Below are positions 9,567-20,010 of a DNA stretch of 64,000 nucleotides, piece by piece. The DNA is from Scatophagus argus. Lineage: Eukaryota; Chordata; Actinopteri; Scatophagidae. Position 1 is the stretch's first letter; every line of letters begins with the position of its first letter. Position numbers and translations under genes: made by a program. Location: contig NC_058508.1 of the NCBI RefSeq assembly GCF_020382885.2, positions 7,618,055 to 7,682,054 on the forward strand, in the 5' to 3' direction. The notes under the pieces were generated by a model. That model made no database searches and was not told the origin of the DNA. It saw nothing but the letters and a program-made list of their open reading frames with translations.

Positions 9567-12230
9567 AAAGCCTGGTCATGTCATAGCTGATTGTCATGCT
9601 CTCAGTAAAAAGCAGAAAGCTGCTAAGCCAGTGGCATTGTTGGCTTCAGTGTCACGTCTGCCTGGTGGAGCTAATTGTCTCAGTCACTTCGCTGAAGACA
9701 GGCCTGGGGTGGGAAAAGGTCTGAGTAAGTCCAGTGAGAACAGCACTGAGTCTGATCTTTTTGCACCTTTCCGTATGGAGGGGTTGGTGGCCATCTCTGA
9801 GTCAGATAAGTTTGTCCCCGTTCGTATTCTAAGGGACACAGCAGCCGCTCAGTCTTTGTTGGTGGAGGGAGTTTTGCCCCTCTCTGAAGAAACTTCTACT
9901 GGTGAAAATGCTTTGGTGCGGGGGTGTGGTCTGACTTGGATTGAAGCCCCATTGCATGTTGTGTATTTACAGTCTGGGTTGGTTACAGGCTCTGTGGCAG
10001 TGGCTATTTGCCCTGAACTTCCTGTGGAAGGAGTGGACATGATTCTGAGGAATGATTTGGCTGGTGGGGAGGTGTTCCCTACACCCATTGTTGTGAACAA
10101 CCCAGTTGGCTCTAGGTCTGTTAACCAAGGTGATCAGGCATCTCAGATGACAAAAGTCTTTCCTGCTTGTGTGGTAACTCGCGCTCAGTCACGTAAGGTT
10201 GAAGATGTGGTAGATCTTTCAGAAATGTTTATTGCTCCATGCAAAGAAACTGTCGAGAATGTGCCTGCTGGTCCCTCTGCTGCTTCTGAGTTTACAGTAG
10301 CTAAGCAGTCTAATGATTCCACTGTATCTGAGACTATTGAGGTTACATTGTCCAGTCCTGTCACCTTGTCTGATGAGTCTGAGGCTCAGTTAAAGGTTGG
10401 CAGGGAGCAGTTGGTAGAGGCTCAGAAGGCCGATCCTTCCTTGGCTAAGTGTGTAGCAGCAGCATTGCCTAAAGATGAGATGGGTGCCTCTCAAGTGGCT
10501 TACTACTGGGAGGATGGTATCCTCATGCGCAAGTGGGCTCCTTCAGCTGATGACAGTGAGTGTAATGATGTACATCAGATTGTTGTCCCTGCTGGTTACC
10601 GGGCACAGATATTGAGCTTAGCTCATGATAATGTTTTGTCTGGTCATCTAGGGATAGCTAAAACTTACTATCGCATATTAAAGCATTTCTTCTGGCCTGG
10701 TTTGAAACGTGATGTTTCCCAATATTGCCACTCATGTCATACATGTCAGTTGGTTGGGAAACCAAACCAAGTGATCCCACAGGCTCCACTTCATCCTATA
10801 CCTGTGATGGGGGAGCCCTTTGAGAGACTCCTCATAGATTGTGTTGGCCCGTTACCCAAGTCAAAATCTGGTCACCAGTTTCTCTTGACCTTAATGTGTG
10901 CTGCAACTCGATACCCTGAGGCAATCCCACTGCGTTCTCTTAAAGCTAAGGTGGTAGTAAAAGAACTGATGAAATTCTGTACCACTTTTGGGTTGCCAAA
11001 GGTAATTCAAACAGACCAGGGTACTAACTTTATGTTGAAAGTGTTTTCTCAGGTGTTGGAAGAGTTGGCTGTGAAACATCAGGTCTCCAGTGCCTACCAC
11101 CCAGAGAGCCAGGGGGCACTAGAGCGCTTCCACCAGACCCTGAAGACAATGTTGCGTGCTTACTGTCTTGAAACTGGTAAGGAATGGGATGAAGGTATAC
11201 CATTCCTGCTTTTTGCTGTTCGAGAGACAGTTCAGGAGTCACTGGGTTTCAGTCCTGCAGAATTGGTATTTGGCCACACAGTTCGTGGACCGTTGAAGTT
11301 GTTGCGTGAGCAGCTGATGGGGGTTACTTCTCCTGTCCAAAACGTGCTGGACTATGTCAGTTCTTTCAGAGAACGTCTTCATCATGCCTGTGAGGTAGCG
11401 AAAGAATCACTGTCTGGCTCCCAATCTAAAATGAAGGCTCACTTTGATAAGAGTGCTGTTAGACGCAGTTTTAAACCTGAAGATCCTGTGCTGGTTTTTC
11501 TTCCTATTCCTGGTTCAGTGCTTCAGGCCAAGTTTACTGGCCCTTATGTAATTGAAAAGAAACTGAGTGAAACAGATTATGTTATCCGTACTCCTGATAG
11601 GAGACGAAAAACTCGTGTATGTCATGTGAACATGCTCAAGCCCTACTGTGCCCGGCTCAGTGAACCTACCCATTCCCCTCCAGCTAAGGTGTTGCCTGTA
11701 GCTTTAACAGCAGTACTGCCATGTTATTCTCCTCAGGATGATGATCTAGTGATGCAAGATGATCCTGTTCTGTGTGCTCGGCTGTCAAACTCCCAAGTGT
11801 TGAGTGATTTGGAGAATTACTTGTGTCATCTTTCTGGGACAGATAAGAGTGACATTCTCAAGTTAATTGAAAGTAATCACATGCTGTTCTCAGATGTACC
11901 GACCCAAACCACAGTGTTACAGCATGACATTGACGTTGGTGACTGCCCTCCTATTAAGCAGCATGCCTACCGTGTGAATCCCACCAAAAGAGCTCAAATG
12001 CAAAAAGAGGTTGAGTACTTGCAACAGCATGACCTGGCTGTTCCCAGCTTCAGTGCCTGGAGCTCTCCATGTTTATTAGTGCCAAAGTCTGATGGAACAT
12101 CACGCTTTTGTACTGATTTCCGGAAACCTAATGCTGTAACTAAACCAGACTCTTTTCCTCTTCCTCGCATAGAAGATTGCATCGATAGAGTTGGAGCTGC
12201 TTGCTACGTCACCAAGCTGGACCTGTACCT
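9556..12230 (+). CDS. LTR-element Pol: protease - integrase - partial reverse transcriptase
   Basis: The frame opens on the second half of the CCHC zinc knuckle (FFCKKPGHVIADC). A protease follows with ILRDTAAAQSLL, where DTGA is usual at the active site, and a later segment, DMILRNDLAGG. The integrase has its HHCC zinc module at about 10620-10750 and the catalytic triad Asp (10837), Asp (11014, TDQGTNF) and Glu (11104, YHPESQGALERF). A chromo-like tail follows (KFTGPYVIEKKLSETDYVIR). Reverse transcriptase comes after it: SSPCLLVPKSDG, FCTDFRKPNAVT, FPLPRIEDCIDRV. It stops at TKLDLY and runs straight into LTR sequence. The YxDD box and RNase H are absent. Confidence 0.88.
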
Positions 12231-12450
12231 CAGTTTCCTGAGAGAAGATGCAGGGCACCTGCATCAAGCTGTGGGTGTGGCCTATATAAGTGGATCTTTT
12301 CTCCACCCTCTCTCTCTCTCATCTCCCTGGCACAGGATCCCAGCCTTTGTTTGTGTTAACCATCTTTTGTTGTAAATAAATATGCTTTTCTTGCTTCAGA
12401 TCTAGTATCATTTTACCTTAATGTGTTGTGACTTTGAGCCGGTCATAACA
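12231..12450 (+). repeat. 3' LTR, 5'-truncated
   Basis: Begins CAGTTTCCTGAG, equal to position 62 of the 5' LTR, so its first 61 bases are missing. TATA box and AATAAA are kept. It differs from the 5' LTR by two base changes and an extra ATCTCCC next to the CT run. Confidence 0.9.
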
Positions 12451-12626
12451 CATGATAAAATCTAACATGATTCATAATTGTCAGGATGACTCCAGTGCCA
12501 ACTTTTTCATTGACCTACTCTCTCTGTGCTTAGAAATTATCTTGATTCAAACTTTTTTTTTCCCTCTCTTGAGAATATTATGTTAATATATTATGTTGAT
12601 ATATTGTACTCTGGTGTGTTGGTGCT

Positions 12627-12662
<36 letters not shown>

Positions 12663-14190
12663 TTTCAAAGTAGTATGACTACCAGGGAACAAAATTATTT
12701 TAGGCCAGTTCATGAGTGCATTGAGAGTAAAATCAGGAGTGGGGATGAAACGTGTGATGCTGATGGAAAACAGATGGTGATGATGATGATGATGTGTGTG
12801 TGTGGGGGGCGGGGGGGCTCCTTGCTATATTTGATGTGATGTCACAGGCTGAATAGTTCACAAATAACAGGATTTTCAGCGCATCAGCCTGAGGCAGAGC
12901 AGAACACAGATCTCCACAGCCACATCGCCTTATCATCGTTCTCCTGCTTTCAATTTCTTGAGAGGGGATGACATTTGTTTTTGCAGGTAAGCTACAGCGG
13001 GTTATTTTCAGTAACCCTGTGGGAGTGAACGGGGAGGGAGTAAGGAGGAGAGACGATCTGTCTCCATAAATCATCCTAAAGCACAGACATCGTGCTGTAG
13101 CTGACCTAGAAAAGCGAATTTTTCCCCTCATGAGCTCACTCTGCAGAAACCTCAGCGCCAAACTCTCGCGTTGCTTTGCGCGCTCTCGCTCCATCTCCAA
13201 GAAAAAAACCATGAAACAAACAGCGGCTCTCATCACAGGCAGCTGACGCGGCGCTGGGAGCTCACGGGTACAAAAAGGTAGGTAAGATGTTCTTATTTCA
13301 TCACCCTTCTTATTATCAACGGGAAAATCTCACACGTAACCGAACGCTTCGTAACTCATAAACAAGAACATTTTTGCAGGTACTTTTTGCTTCAGTGCTG
13401 AGCACTACTTTGACACCTAGACATCGCCACAGGCACATATACAGCGTATATTGACGGGAAAAAAAAACCCAACAAAAAACGGAAGCTCATTGCTTTCTTT
13501 AGATCCTCTGATGTGCACATAAATTTGACTCGAGACTACCAGGCGACGCTTTAAGGTTCCGAGCCACACGCCGAAAGCCCCCCGGTGTGCGGACAGCCCG
13601 TTCCCGCCGCGCTGCTCTCCCGTCAAAGGCTACATTGTGTCCCCTCTGGCATCCGCCGACGGCTGCTGCGGACAGGACGGTCTTTTTTATCTGCCGCTGG
13701 GTGAGCACAGGCTGCTTGGCATTGCTTTGTCTCTCATTTGCACAGCCTATGTGACACCGGTATTTTGTTGGAGATAAACGTGACAAACTTGGTCAGGAGC
13801 ATGGGCAGTACGACATGTGGCAACTAACCACTGATGTAGTTAATATCCTTTAACGAGACTTTAAAGGCACCACGAACGGTCCTCCTAAAATATTTGGTCT
13901 TTTCCCACACAGAAAGATGCGTGGGCCGTGAATATAAACATTTAGTTAGCTTCTATATCTGCAAATATTGATTTAATGCTTCAACCTACTATCCACGGTT
14001 AAAAGAAAGGCTGACTTTGGCTTCTTTTCGGTTCCCAATCACCACCCACCAGTGACTGGTCAGATCATTTAAGAGTCCAACATTTTATTGATTGTTTTAC
14101 GTTTAGTCGTTGTAATGTGTGTGGTTGTTGGAAACAGACTAATAATAAAAATAAACACGTGTAAGAATATAACATAATCTGCAAACGTCA
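12451..14190. other. Intergenic: microsatellites and probable chst12 5' region
   Basis: A (GT)16 run lies at 12630-12661 and a short TGA/GAT run at 12776-12793. From about 13140 to 13720 the DNA is richer in G+C and in CpG than its surroundings. CAAAAAG|GTAGGTAAG at about 13277 could be the donor of a noncoding first exon for chst12. That exon is inferred only from position, composition and the donor-like site. No coding sequence was found. Confidence 0.35.
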
Positions 14191-14196
14191 CTATAA

Positions 14197-14520
14197 TGAT
14201 ACATTTTATTTATGGGCACCTTTCTTGACACTCAAGGTCACTGTACAGATAAAAGGTACAATATAAAATGCAATAAAAAACAACAAAATACAATAAAAAA
14301 ACAAATTAAAGACATATAAAGATGGACAGTAGTGGCAATCAATCAATCAACCGCCCGCCTCACCCGTACAGACATCTGTTCAGGCTCCAACACTCATAGA
14401 GAGTAGCAAAGCCTCAACAGATGAGTTTTGAGTTGGGATTTAAAATGTGGGAATGGGTTGATGTTACGGTGGTCAGGGGGAAGTGAATTCCATAGTTGGT
14501 GGGCAGAGCTGCTGAATGCT

Positions 14521-14552
<32 letters not shown>

Positions 14553-15015
14553 CATGGCAGTGAGGTGAGCAGAGGGGACAGTGAGGCGCATGGATGAGGA
14601 GGATCTGAGGGTGCGGGCGAGGTTATAATGGACTTTGTATGTGAGTAATTATATTTTATAATGGATGCAACTTGCAATTGGAAGCCAGTGGAGCTGCTGT
14701 AGAACGGGTTTGATGTGACAGGTGCATGGGGTTCTGGTGATGATACGTGCAGCCCAATTCTGTACAAGTTGGAGTTCATGGAAGGTTCTCTGAGGGGGAC
14801 CCCAAACAGAAGGGAATTGCAGTAGTCGAGCCGAGAAGTGACAAGACTGTGGACCAGTACGGCAGCGGTGGGAGGCGTGAGGGAAGGACGCAGGCGGTTG
14901 GTATTGCAGATAGAAATGGTGAACCAGATGAAATCAGGCAGGTGACATGTTATTTCACAGAGACAGTCAGTAAGGGATGAAGGAGTCAGGGTGGAGTCAG
15001 CATTGAACACAACAA
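14197..15015 (-). mobile_element. Non-LTR retrotransposon 3' fragment, frameshifted
   Basis: Read on the minus strand, pieces resemble the C-terminal end of an L1/L2-type LINE polymerase: [17 protein letters not shown], then [17 protein letters not shown], then [12 protein letters not shown]. They occur in different frames, so the copy is broken. It is split by a run of 30 C at 14524-14553. The 3' end near 14200 reads as an AT-rich UTR. Confidence 0.75.
14524..14553 (+). repeat. Poly-C run of 30
   Basis: Thirty consecutive C residues lie inside the LINE fragment. The true length may differ, because long homopolymers are error-prone. Confidence 0.9.
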
Positions 15016-15286
15016 TTGAACACAACCATATTCAGTGGCAAAGAAACACTAGTTAACCCTGAGGTGCGTATGGAGGTATGAGTACAACAAGCCTCTGTGT
15101 TTTTTTTTTTGTACGTACAGAATATAGAGCAGGATACTTGTTTTTCTTGACACCTTTGGGTTATTATCATACTTAATATTTTAACTAGTGTCTAGAAGTT
15201 TAGGAGTGGTGGGGGTTCTTGAAGTCTTAGAAAAATGGTAAGTATGAAGGTATTTTTTTCTCTCTGTGCCTTGTTTCCGTCTGCAG

Positions 15287-15479
15287 GGGACTGCAGGCAT
15301 GGAGCAGAGGTGAGAGTCAATCCATGGATGGCCAGTTACACTTTTGCAGTGTACCAACATCATAAGCTCCATCCTACCACAGACTGCTGTAGCTACCGTT
15401 TATCTATCGCCATGCTGAGAGAGAGCTCCTGGACCCTGACTATGTTGCCATGGTGACCCTGTAGCAAGCAACAGTCACC
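15287..15479 (+). other. Likely 5'UTR of chst12
   Basis: A good acceptor (TTGTTTCCGTCTGCAG) ends at 15286, and no clear intron lies between it and the start codon at 15480. If the whole stretch is retained, it contains a short upstream frame, ATGGAGCAGAGGTGA. A donor-like GAG|GTGAGA sits at 15309-15316, so alternative splicing cannot be excluded. Confidence 0.45.
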
Positions 15480-17706
15480 ATGGGAACGTCCAGGATGTTT
15501 CGCGTCTTCGTCGTCCTTGGCTCAGCCTTCATGATCCTCCTGATCATCATCTACTGGGATGATGTTGGCGCCTCCCACCTGTATTTGCACACTCCTGTCT
15601 CACCAGGCCCCAGAATCCCACACCACCATCCTCCCCAGCAGCGGCCTCAAACCTCCCAAACCCCGTCCTTCCTGTCCGACATCGATGCTTTTGTTAACCA
15701 GTTCTTAGAGCCTGGAACTGGCGAGCCGACAGACACCGCCCCTGCTGACACAAGTAACCAATCAGAGAAAGCAGAGGAACGGTATATACCACGGCGGGAG
15801 TGGAAGATTCACCTGACTCCAGTGGCAGCAGAGCTCCGTGAGAGACAGGTTAATATCTGAAACTATTATACGTATCTCTGCTAGTGGTAATGAATGTTTA
15901 ATTGTCACAGATGGCATCTGACATGTCATAGCAGGAAAATGGCTCCTTTCCCTTCATGCCAGTTCCCAGCTCCATGCTGACTCACTGGGCATAGACCAGG
16001 GTCATTGTTAGTATCATGTAGAGGACCTTAGAGATCGTAGGATTTAGGGGGATCTATTGGCAGAAATATATTCAGAATTATGTTTTCATTAGCATGCAAT
16101 CACTTGAAAATTAGAATTGTTGTGTCTTTGTTGCCTTAGAAAGACTCTTCATGTCTATAGTGTGAGCGCTTCCTCTTCCATGGAGTCTGCCATGTTACAC
16201 TGCCATGTTTCTACACAAGCCCAGGATGGACAATGGGCTTTTGGTGGTTTTAGTGGCTTCTCCTGTACACTTGAAAGGGGATGGTGAAGCGAGGGGTGTT
16301 CAGTTGGTTGCAGTCTGCACCTTAACTGCTAGGTGCTGGTGATGAATCTGATCAGTCATACTGAACCTTGAATACATTTGTTCTGGATGCACATGAATTC
16401 ATTAGTCATTTTAATTAATAATCGTAAATCTGTCTGTGTGTAATCAGGAGCAGCGGCGAAAGTTACTGAAGGAGATGTGTGCTAATGACAGCTTGGTGTT
16501 TCCCGGCAAAAACCGTTCGTTTGAAGACATCCCCAACAAGGAGCTGGATCACCTCATTGTGGACGACAGGCATGGCATTATCTACTGCTATGTTCCCAAG
16601 GTACACCACCAACGTCCACAAATTTTGCTTGTTTGAAAAGTCTGATTTAATTAGTTTAGTAGATTAGTTCGGGTGCAAGTCTGCAAGGAGAACCTGTTTA
16701 AACCTGTTAAACTTCCTAACCCCACCCACCCACCCAGGTAGCGTGCTCTAACTGGAAGCGCATCATGATTGTGCTCAGTGAAAGCCTGCTGATTGATGGT
16801 GTTCCTGTGAGAGACCCAATGGCAATCGACACACACCTGGTCCACAACAACAGCCTGCACTTTACTTTCAGCAAGTTCTGGAAACGTTATGGCAAGTTTT
16901 CAAAGCACCTCATGAAGGTCTGTTCCCATATTATACTATATTATACACTACATGGTGATGGTAATGTCAATGATATCAGTGTTTTTCCCTGTTTTTTGAA
17001 CCGCTCCAGAATCTTCTCTCCTGCTGCTGTCGTCAAAATTATGTTTCTCTAAGCTTCTGACTTTTCTTTCATCCCTTTAAGCATGTTAATAGTAGTTTTT
17101 ATTAGATATGTGATAATGACAGCTATGTGTTAATACAGATTTAATTTATTTTTGAAGGTCAAGCTGAAGAAGTATACCAAGTTTCTTTTTGTACGTGACC
17201 CCTTTGTGCGCCTCATCTCCGCTTACCGGAATAAATTTGAGCTGCCCAATGAAAACTTCTATCGGCGCTTTGCACAGGTCATGCTGCGCCGCTATGCCAA
17301 CCAGCCAACACCTCCTAAATCTGTGGACGAGGCGTTTAGCATGGGTGTCCATCCCTCTTTCTCCCACTTTATCCAGTATCTCCTGGATCCTCAAACAGAG
17401 AAGGAGATGCCCTTTAATGAGCACTGGCGGCAGATGTACCGGCTTTGCCATCCATGCCAGATTCAGTATGACTTTGTGGGCCACCTGGAGACAGCAGAGG
17501 AGGATGGCGAGCACCTACTCCGCCTTCTGCGGGTGGACAACGTGGTGGAGTTCCCCTTCCCCAAAAAGAACCTCACAGCCAGCAGCTGGGAGGCTGATTG
17601 GTTCAGTGCAATCCCTGTCAAGGTGCGGAGAGAACTCTACAAGCTGTACGAACCTGACTTCAGTCTCTTTGGCTACCAAAGACCGGACTCGATCCTGAAT
17701 GATTGA
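15480..17706 (+). CDS. chst12: chst12, chondroitin 4-O-sulfotransferase 2
   Basis: A Golgi type II membrane enzyme that transfers sulfate from PAPS to the C4 hydroxyl of GalNAc in chondroitin and dermatan chains. Four exons join in phase 0: 15480-15848, 16448-16600, 16738-16917 and 17158-17706, giving 416 residues (human CHST12 has 414). The start has a good context (CACCATGG). Residues about 6-25 are a signal-anchor (FVVLGSAFMILLIIIYW), followed by a Pro-rich stem. The PAPS 5'-phosphosulfate loop spans the exon 2/3 junction, PK|VACSNWKR, with Ser where many relatives have Thr. The 3'-phosphate site is FVRDPFVRLISAYRNKF. The C-terminal region ends in LYEPDFSLFGYQRPDS. N-glycosylation sequons are seen (NRS, NNS, NLT). 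CHST11 and CHST13 are the near relatives; the N-terminus and tail fit CHST12. Confidence 0.93.
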
Positions 17707-19856
17707 CTGATGTTTCTACAGAACTAGCTCAGCCACATACAGACATATTTATGTTATGTTGGTATGTTGGTATGTTATGAAACAATGCTACGCTCCTTAT
17801 AGCAGAGACAACTCCCCGTTCTGAAATTGCAGATGTGTTCTTTATTCTTACTCTACACTGAATGTGTTCATGATTAAGGACACTCGCTGCTCTAAGGAAG
17901 CACACTAATAAGTTGAAACCAGGTAATTATTGTCCATTATTGTTTGACTTTTTACATCACAAGGACAACAAGAAGCACAAGAAGAGTTAGACACAGTTGA
18001 GATTGGTATTTTCCAAACAACATGTGTCCTTAAGATGTTGCACATCTGGTGTGTTCACGCTGAGTGTCTCGCACTCCCTCCGCTGACTTCGATGCTACGC
18101 CACGGCTGCCATTTGTGATGATAACTGTGATGATCACACTGGCTTTGTAGCAGGATGTTTGAGACCTCGCCGAAGTGATGTCACAGATCCATGCACCATG
18201 TTTGTGATGTCATGGGAGATTAGTTTTTGTGTAGTTGCACTGGTTGTCATCTAATTCTTTTCACACATGTCTAAGTGCAATGTTTCTGTTGAGCATAAAA
18301 GGAATTTTTATGTTGAAAATTGATGACAGCTATCAACGCCAGAAACCGGTAGAAATCTTTTATACCTCACAGTACATGGAGCAAACGCTGTCCATTTTCA
18401 CAGGATGATGTACTACATGCCACATTGTAGCCTCACCATAGGGAAGCACAGCAGCTCCAGTGGGCAGTAGAAAGCGTAGCTGGATTTGTCTCAACTTGTC
18501 TGGAGTTTAAACATTCTTCCGTTTTCATCTCAGATATACAAACAGACAGTTTTCCAAAGGGAATATTTTCTTTTCTTTTTCGTGACCACAAGTTTTACAA
18601 TCAGCATATCATCTTCGTGTTTAACTGTAGCTACTCTCACTGAACTACATTTTATAACCCTGGAAACTGCAGCAATGTTGTTGTTCCCCACCCTAAATAT
18701 GATGAACATGCTTTCACGTTTTATGGGCAGCAGTTTCATGAGCTGCAGTACTTTGCAGAAAGGAGATGAACACATTATGTGAAGCCGAGCATGTGCTATA
18801 CTACTGCACTGTTGCAAAGATATGTCACTCCACATGTCGGGTTAATGCTAGGAAAGTGAGCACAGCTGTAAACCTTTCCGAGTAACCGTTTGATCATGGA
18901 TAGATTCGGGATTAATCACATCTTGGTCTGGGCATGGATTAGGCTACAGGTTTTATATGAGAAGATTGGGAAGATAAGATAGTGCCTTTGGTTGCAAAAG
19001 TTTACGCAGCAAAAAAGTATTTTTGTATTTTACTTCGAACACACGTACAGTGAGAGCTGTATGAAGGGACAACATGGCATATTTGAAATACTTGGCACAT
19101 GTAATTATTATTTTGAAAGAAAGGGAGATGGCATAATGATTATGATAATGATTATGCTGCTGTGAGAACATACATGCATGTATGCAGTGCTTTGCTGTCT
19201 GTCTCTGGACATGCAGAATTCCTGTGATATTTGTGCTGTATGTGATGTCATGGACATGCCCAGTGTCGCATTTTCTGCAAGTTACTAAGATATACATGGT
19301 CACACTGTGGGCTCAGTGTTGTCTCACTGCCTTTTGCTTTATTTGTTTTGTGTAAGTATACAGTATTTTACTGTATTGTGTTATTTTAACTCCTTAATGA
19401 CTTGATTCTCACTTGGAGAGGTTGAAATTATTTAGCAGCATTCACAAAAGTCTGTCATCGCCACTTGGTGTGGGTTTTTTCCTTTTTTTTTTCTTTTATG
19501 TAGATCAAAATATTCACACAGAAAAGCGGGAATTTGTTAAGAAAAAAAAGTGAAACACACCAATCAGTACACACACTTCCATCTCATCAGTGTTTGGATA
19601 ATCTCTTTAGTATTTTTATGTTCCTTTGTTGTATTTTCTTATGTTGGTGTCAGGGTGTTAATAACTGGTTGCTAAGATGAAATGCCAGCAGTTTTGTTCT
19701 TGGCAGTTTTTTCTTTGGAAATGGAAATAATTTTGTAAGGCGGAATAAAACCTGGCCTGTACATGCTGATCCTGTAAATTGAAAACCAGTCTTGGAGTGC
19801 TCTATCTGAGGGTTAGATTTTGATTTATTTTGATGTTTTTTTACAGGTGTGTGTGT

Positions 19857-19899
<43 letters not shown>

Positions 19900-20010
19900 T
19901 TGGAGGGGGGGGGGGTCATTTTAATCAGTATCATGGTGTCGTGCATCATCTGGTTGTGGTTGTTGGGCATGATGGAAAATCTCTTGAATAAATGATCTCT
20001 ATCTGCTCTG
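17707..20010 (+). other. Probable long chst12 3'UTR
   Basis: No coding signal is seen after the stop. A GT/AT microsatellite lies at about 19847-19896, then a G run. AATAAA at 19987-19992 is the best candidate poly(A) signal, which would make a 2.3-kb 3'UTR. Earlier cleavage cannot be ruled out. Confidence 0.4.

Larger units (their letters stand above)
7280..12450 (+). mobile_element. LTR retrotransposon, Ty3/gypsy-like with integrase before RT (Gmr1-like)
   Basis: The element runs from TGTTACG at 7280 to CATAACA at 12450 and is flanked by a 4-base duplication, CATG (7276-7279 and 12451-12454). The parts are a 274-base 5' LTR, a tRNA-Pro-type primer site, gag, and a pol frame holding protease, integrase and then the start of reverse transcriptase. 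The distal RT, RNase H, polypurine tract and first 61 bases of the 3' LTR are deleted. Over the shared LTR stretch the two copies differ by two substitutions and one 7-base insertion. The copy is therefore young but no longer autonomous. Integrase-before-RT order in a Ty3/gypsy-type element is known from the fish Gmr1 group. Confidence 0.9.

Noticed and set aside
12733-13236. Minus-strand open frame of 167 codons
   Set aside because: Low-complexity Ser/His tail made by the GAT repeat, no family resemblance, no splice context.
13417-13786. Minus-strand frames in G+C-rich DNA
   Set aside because: More likely by-products of the G+C-rich region near the chst12 promoter.
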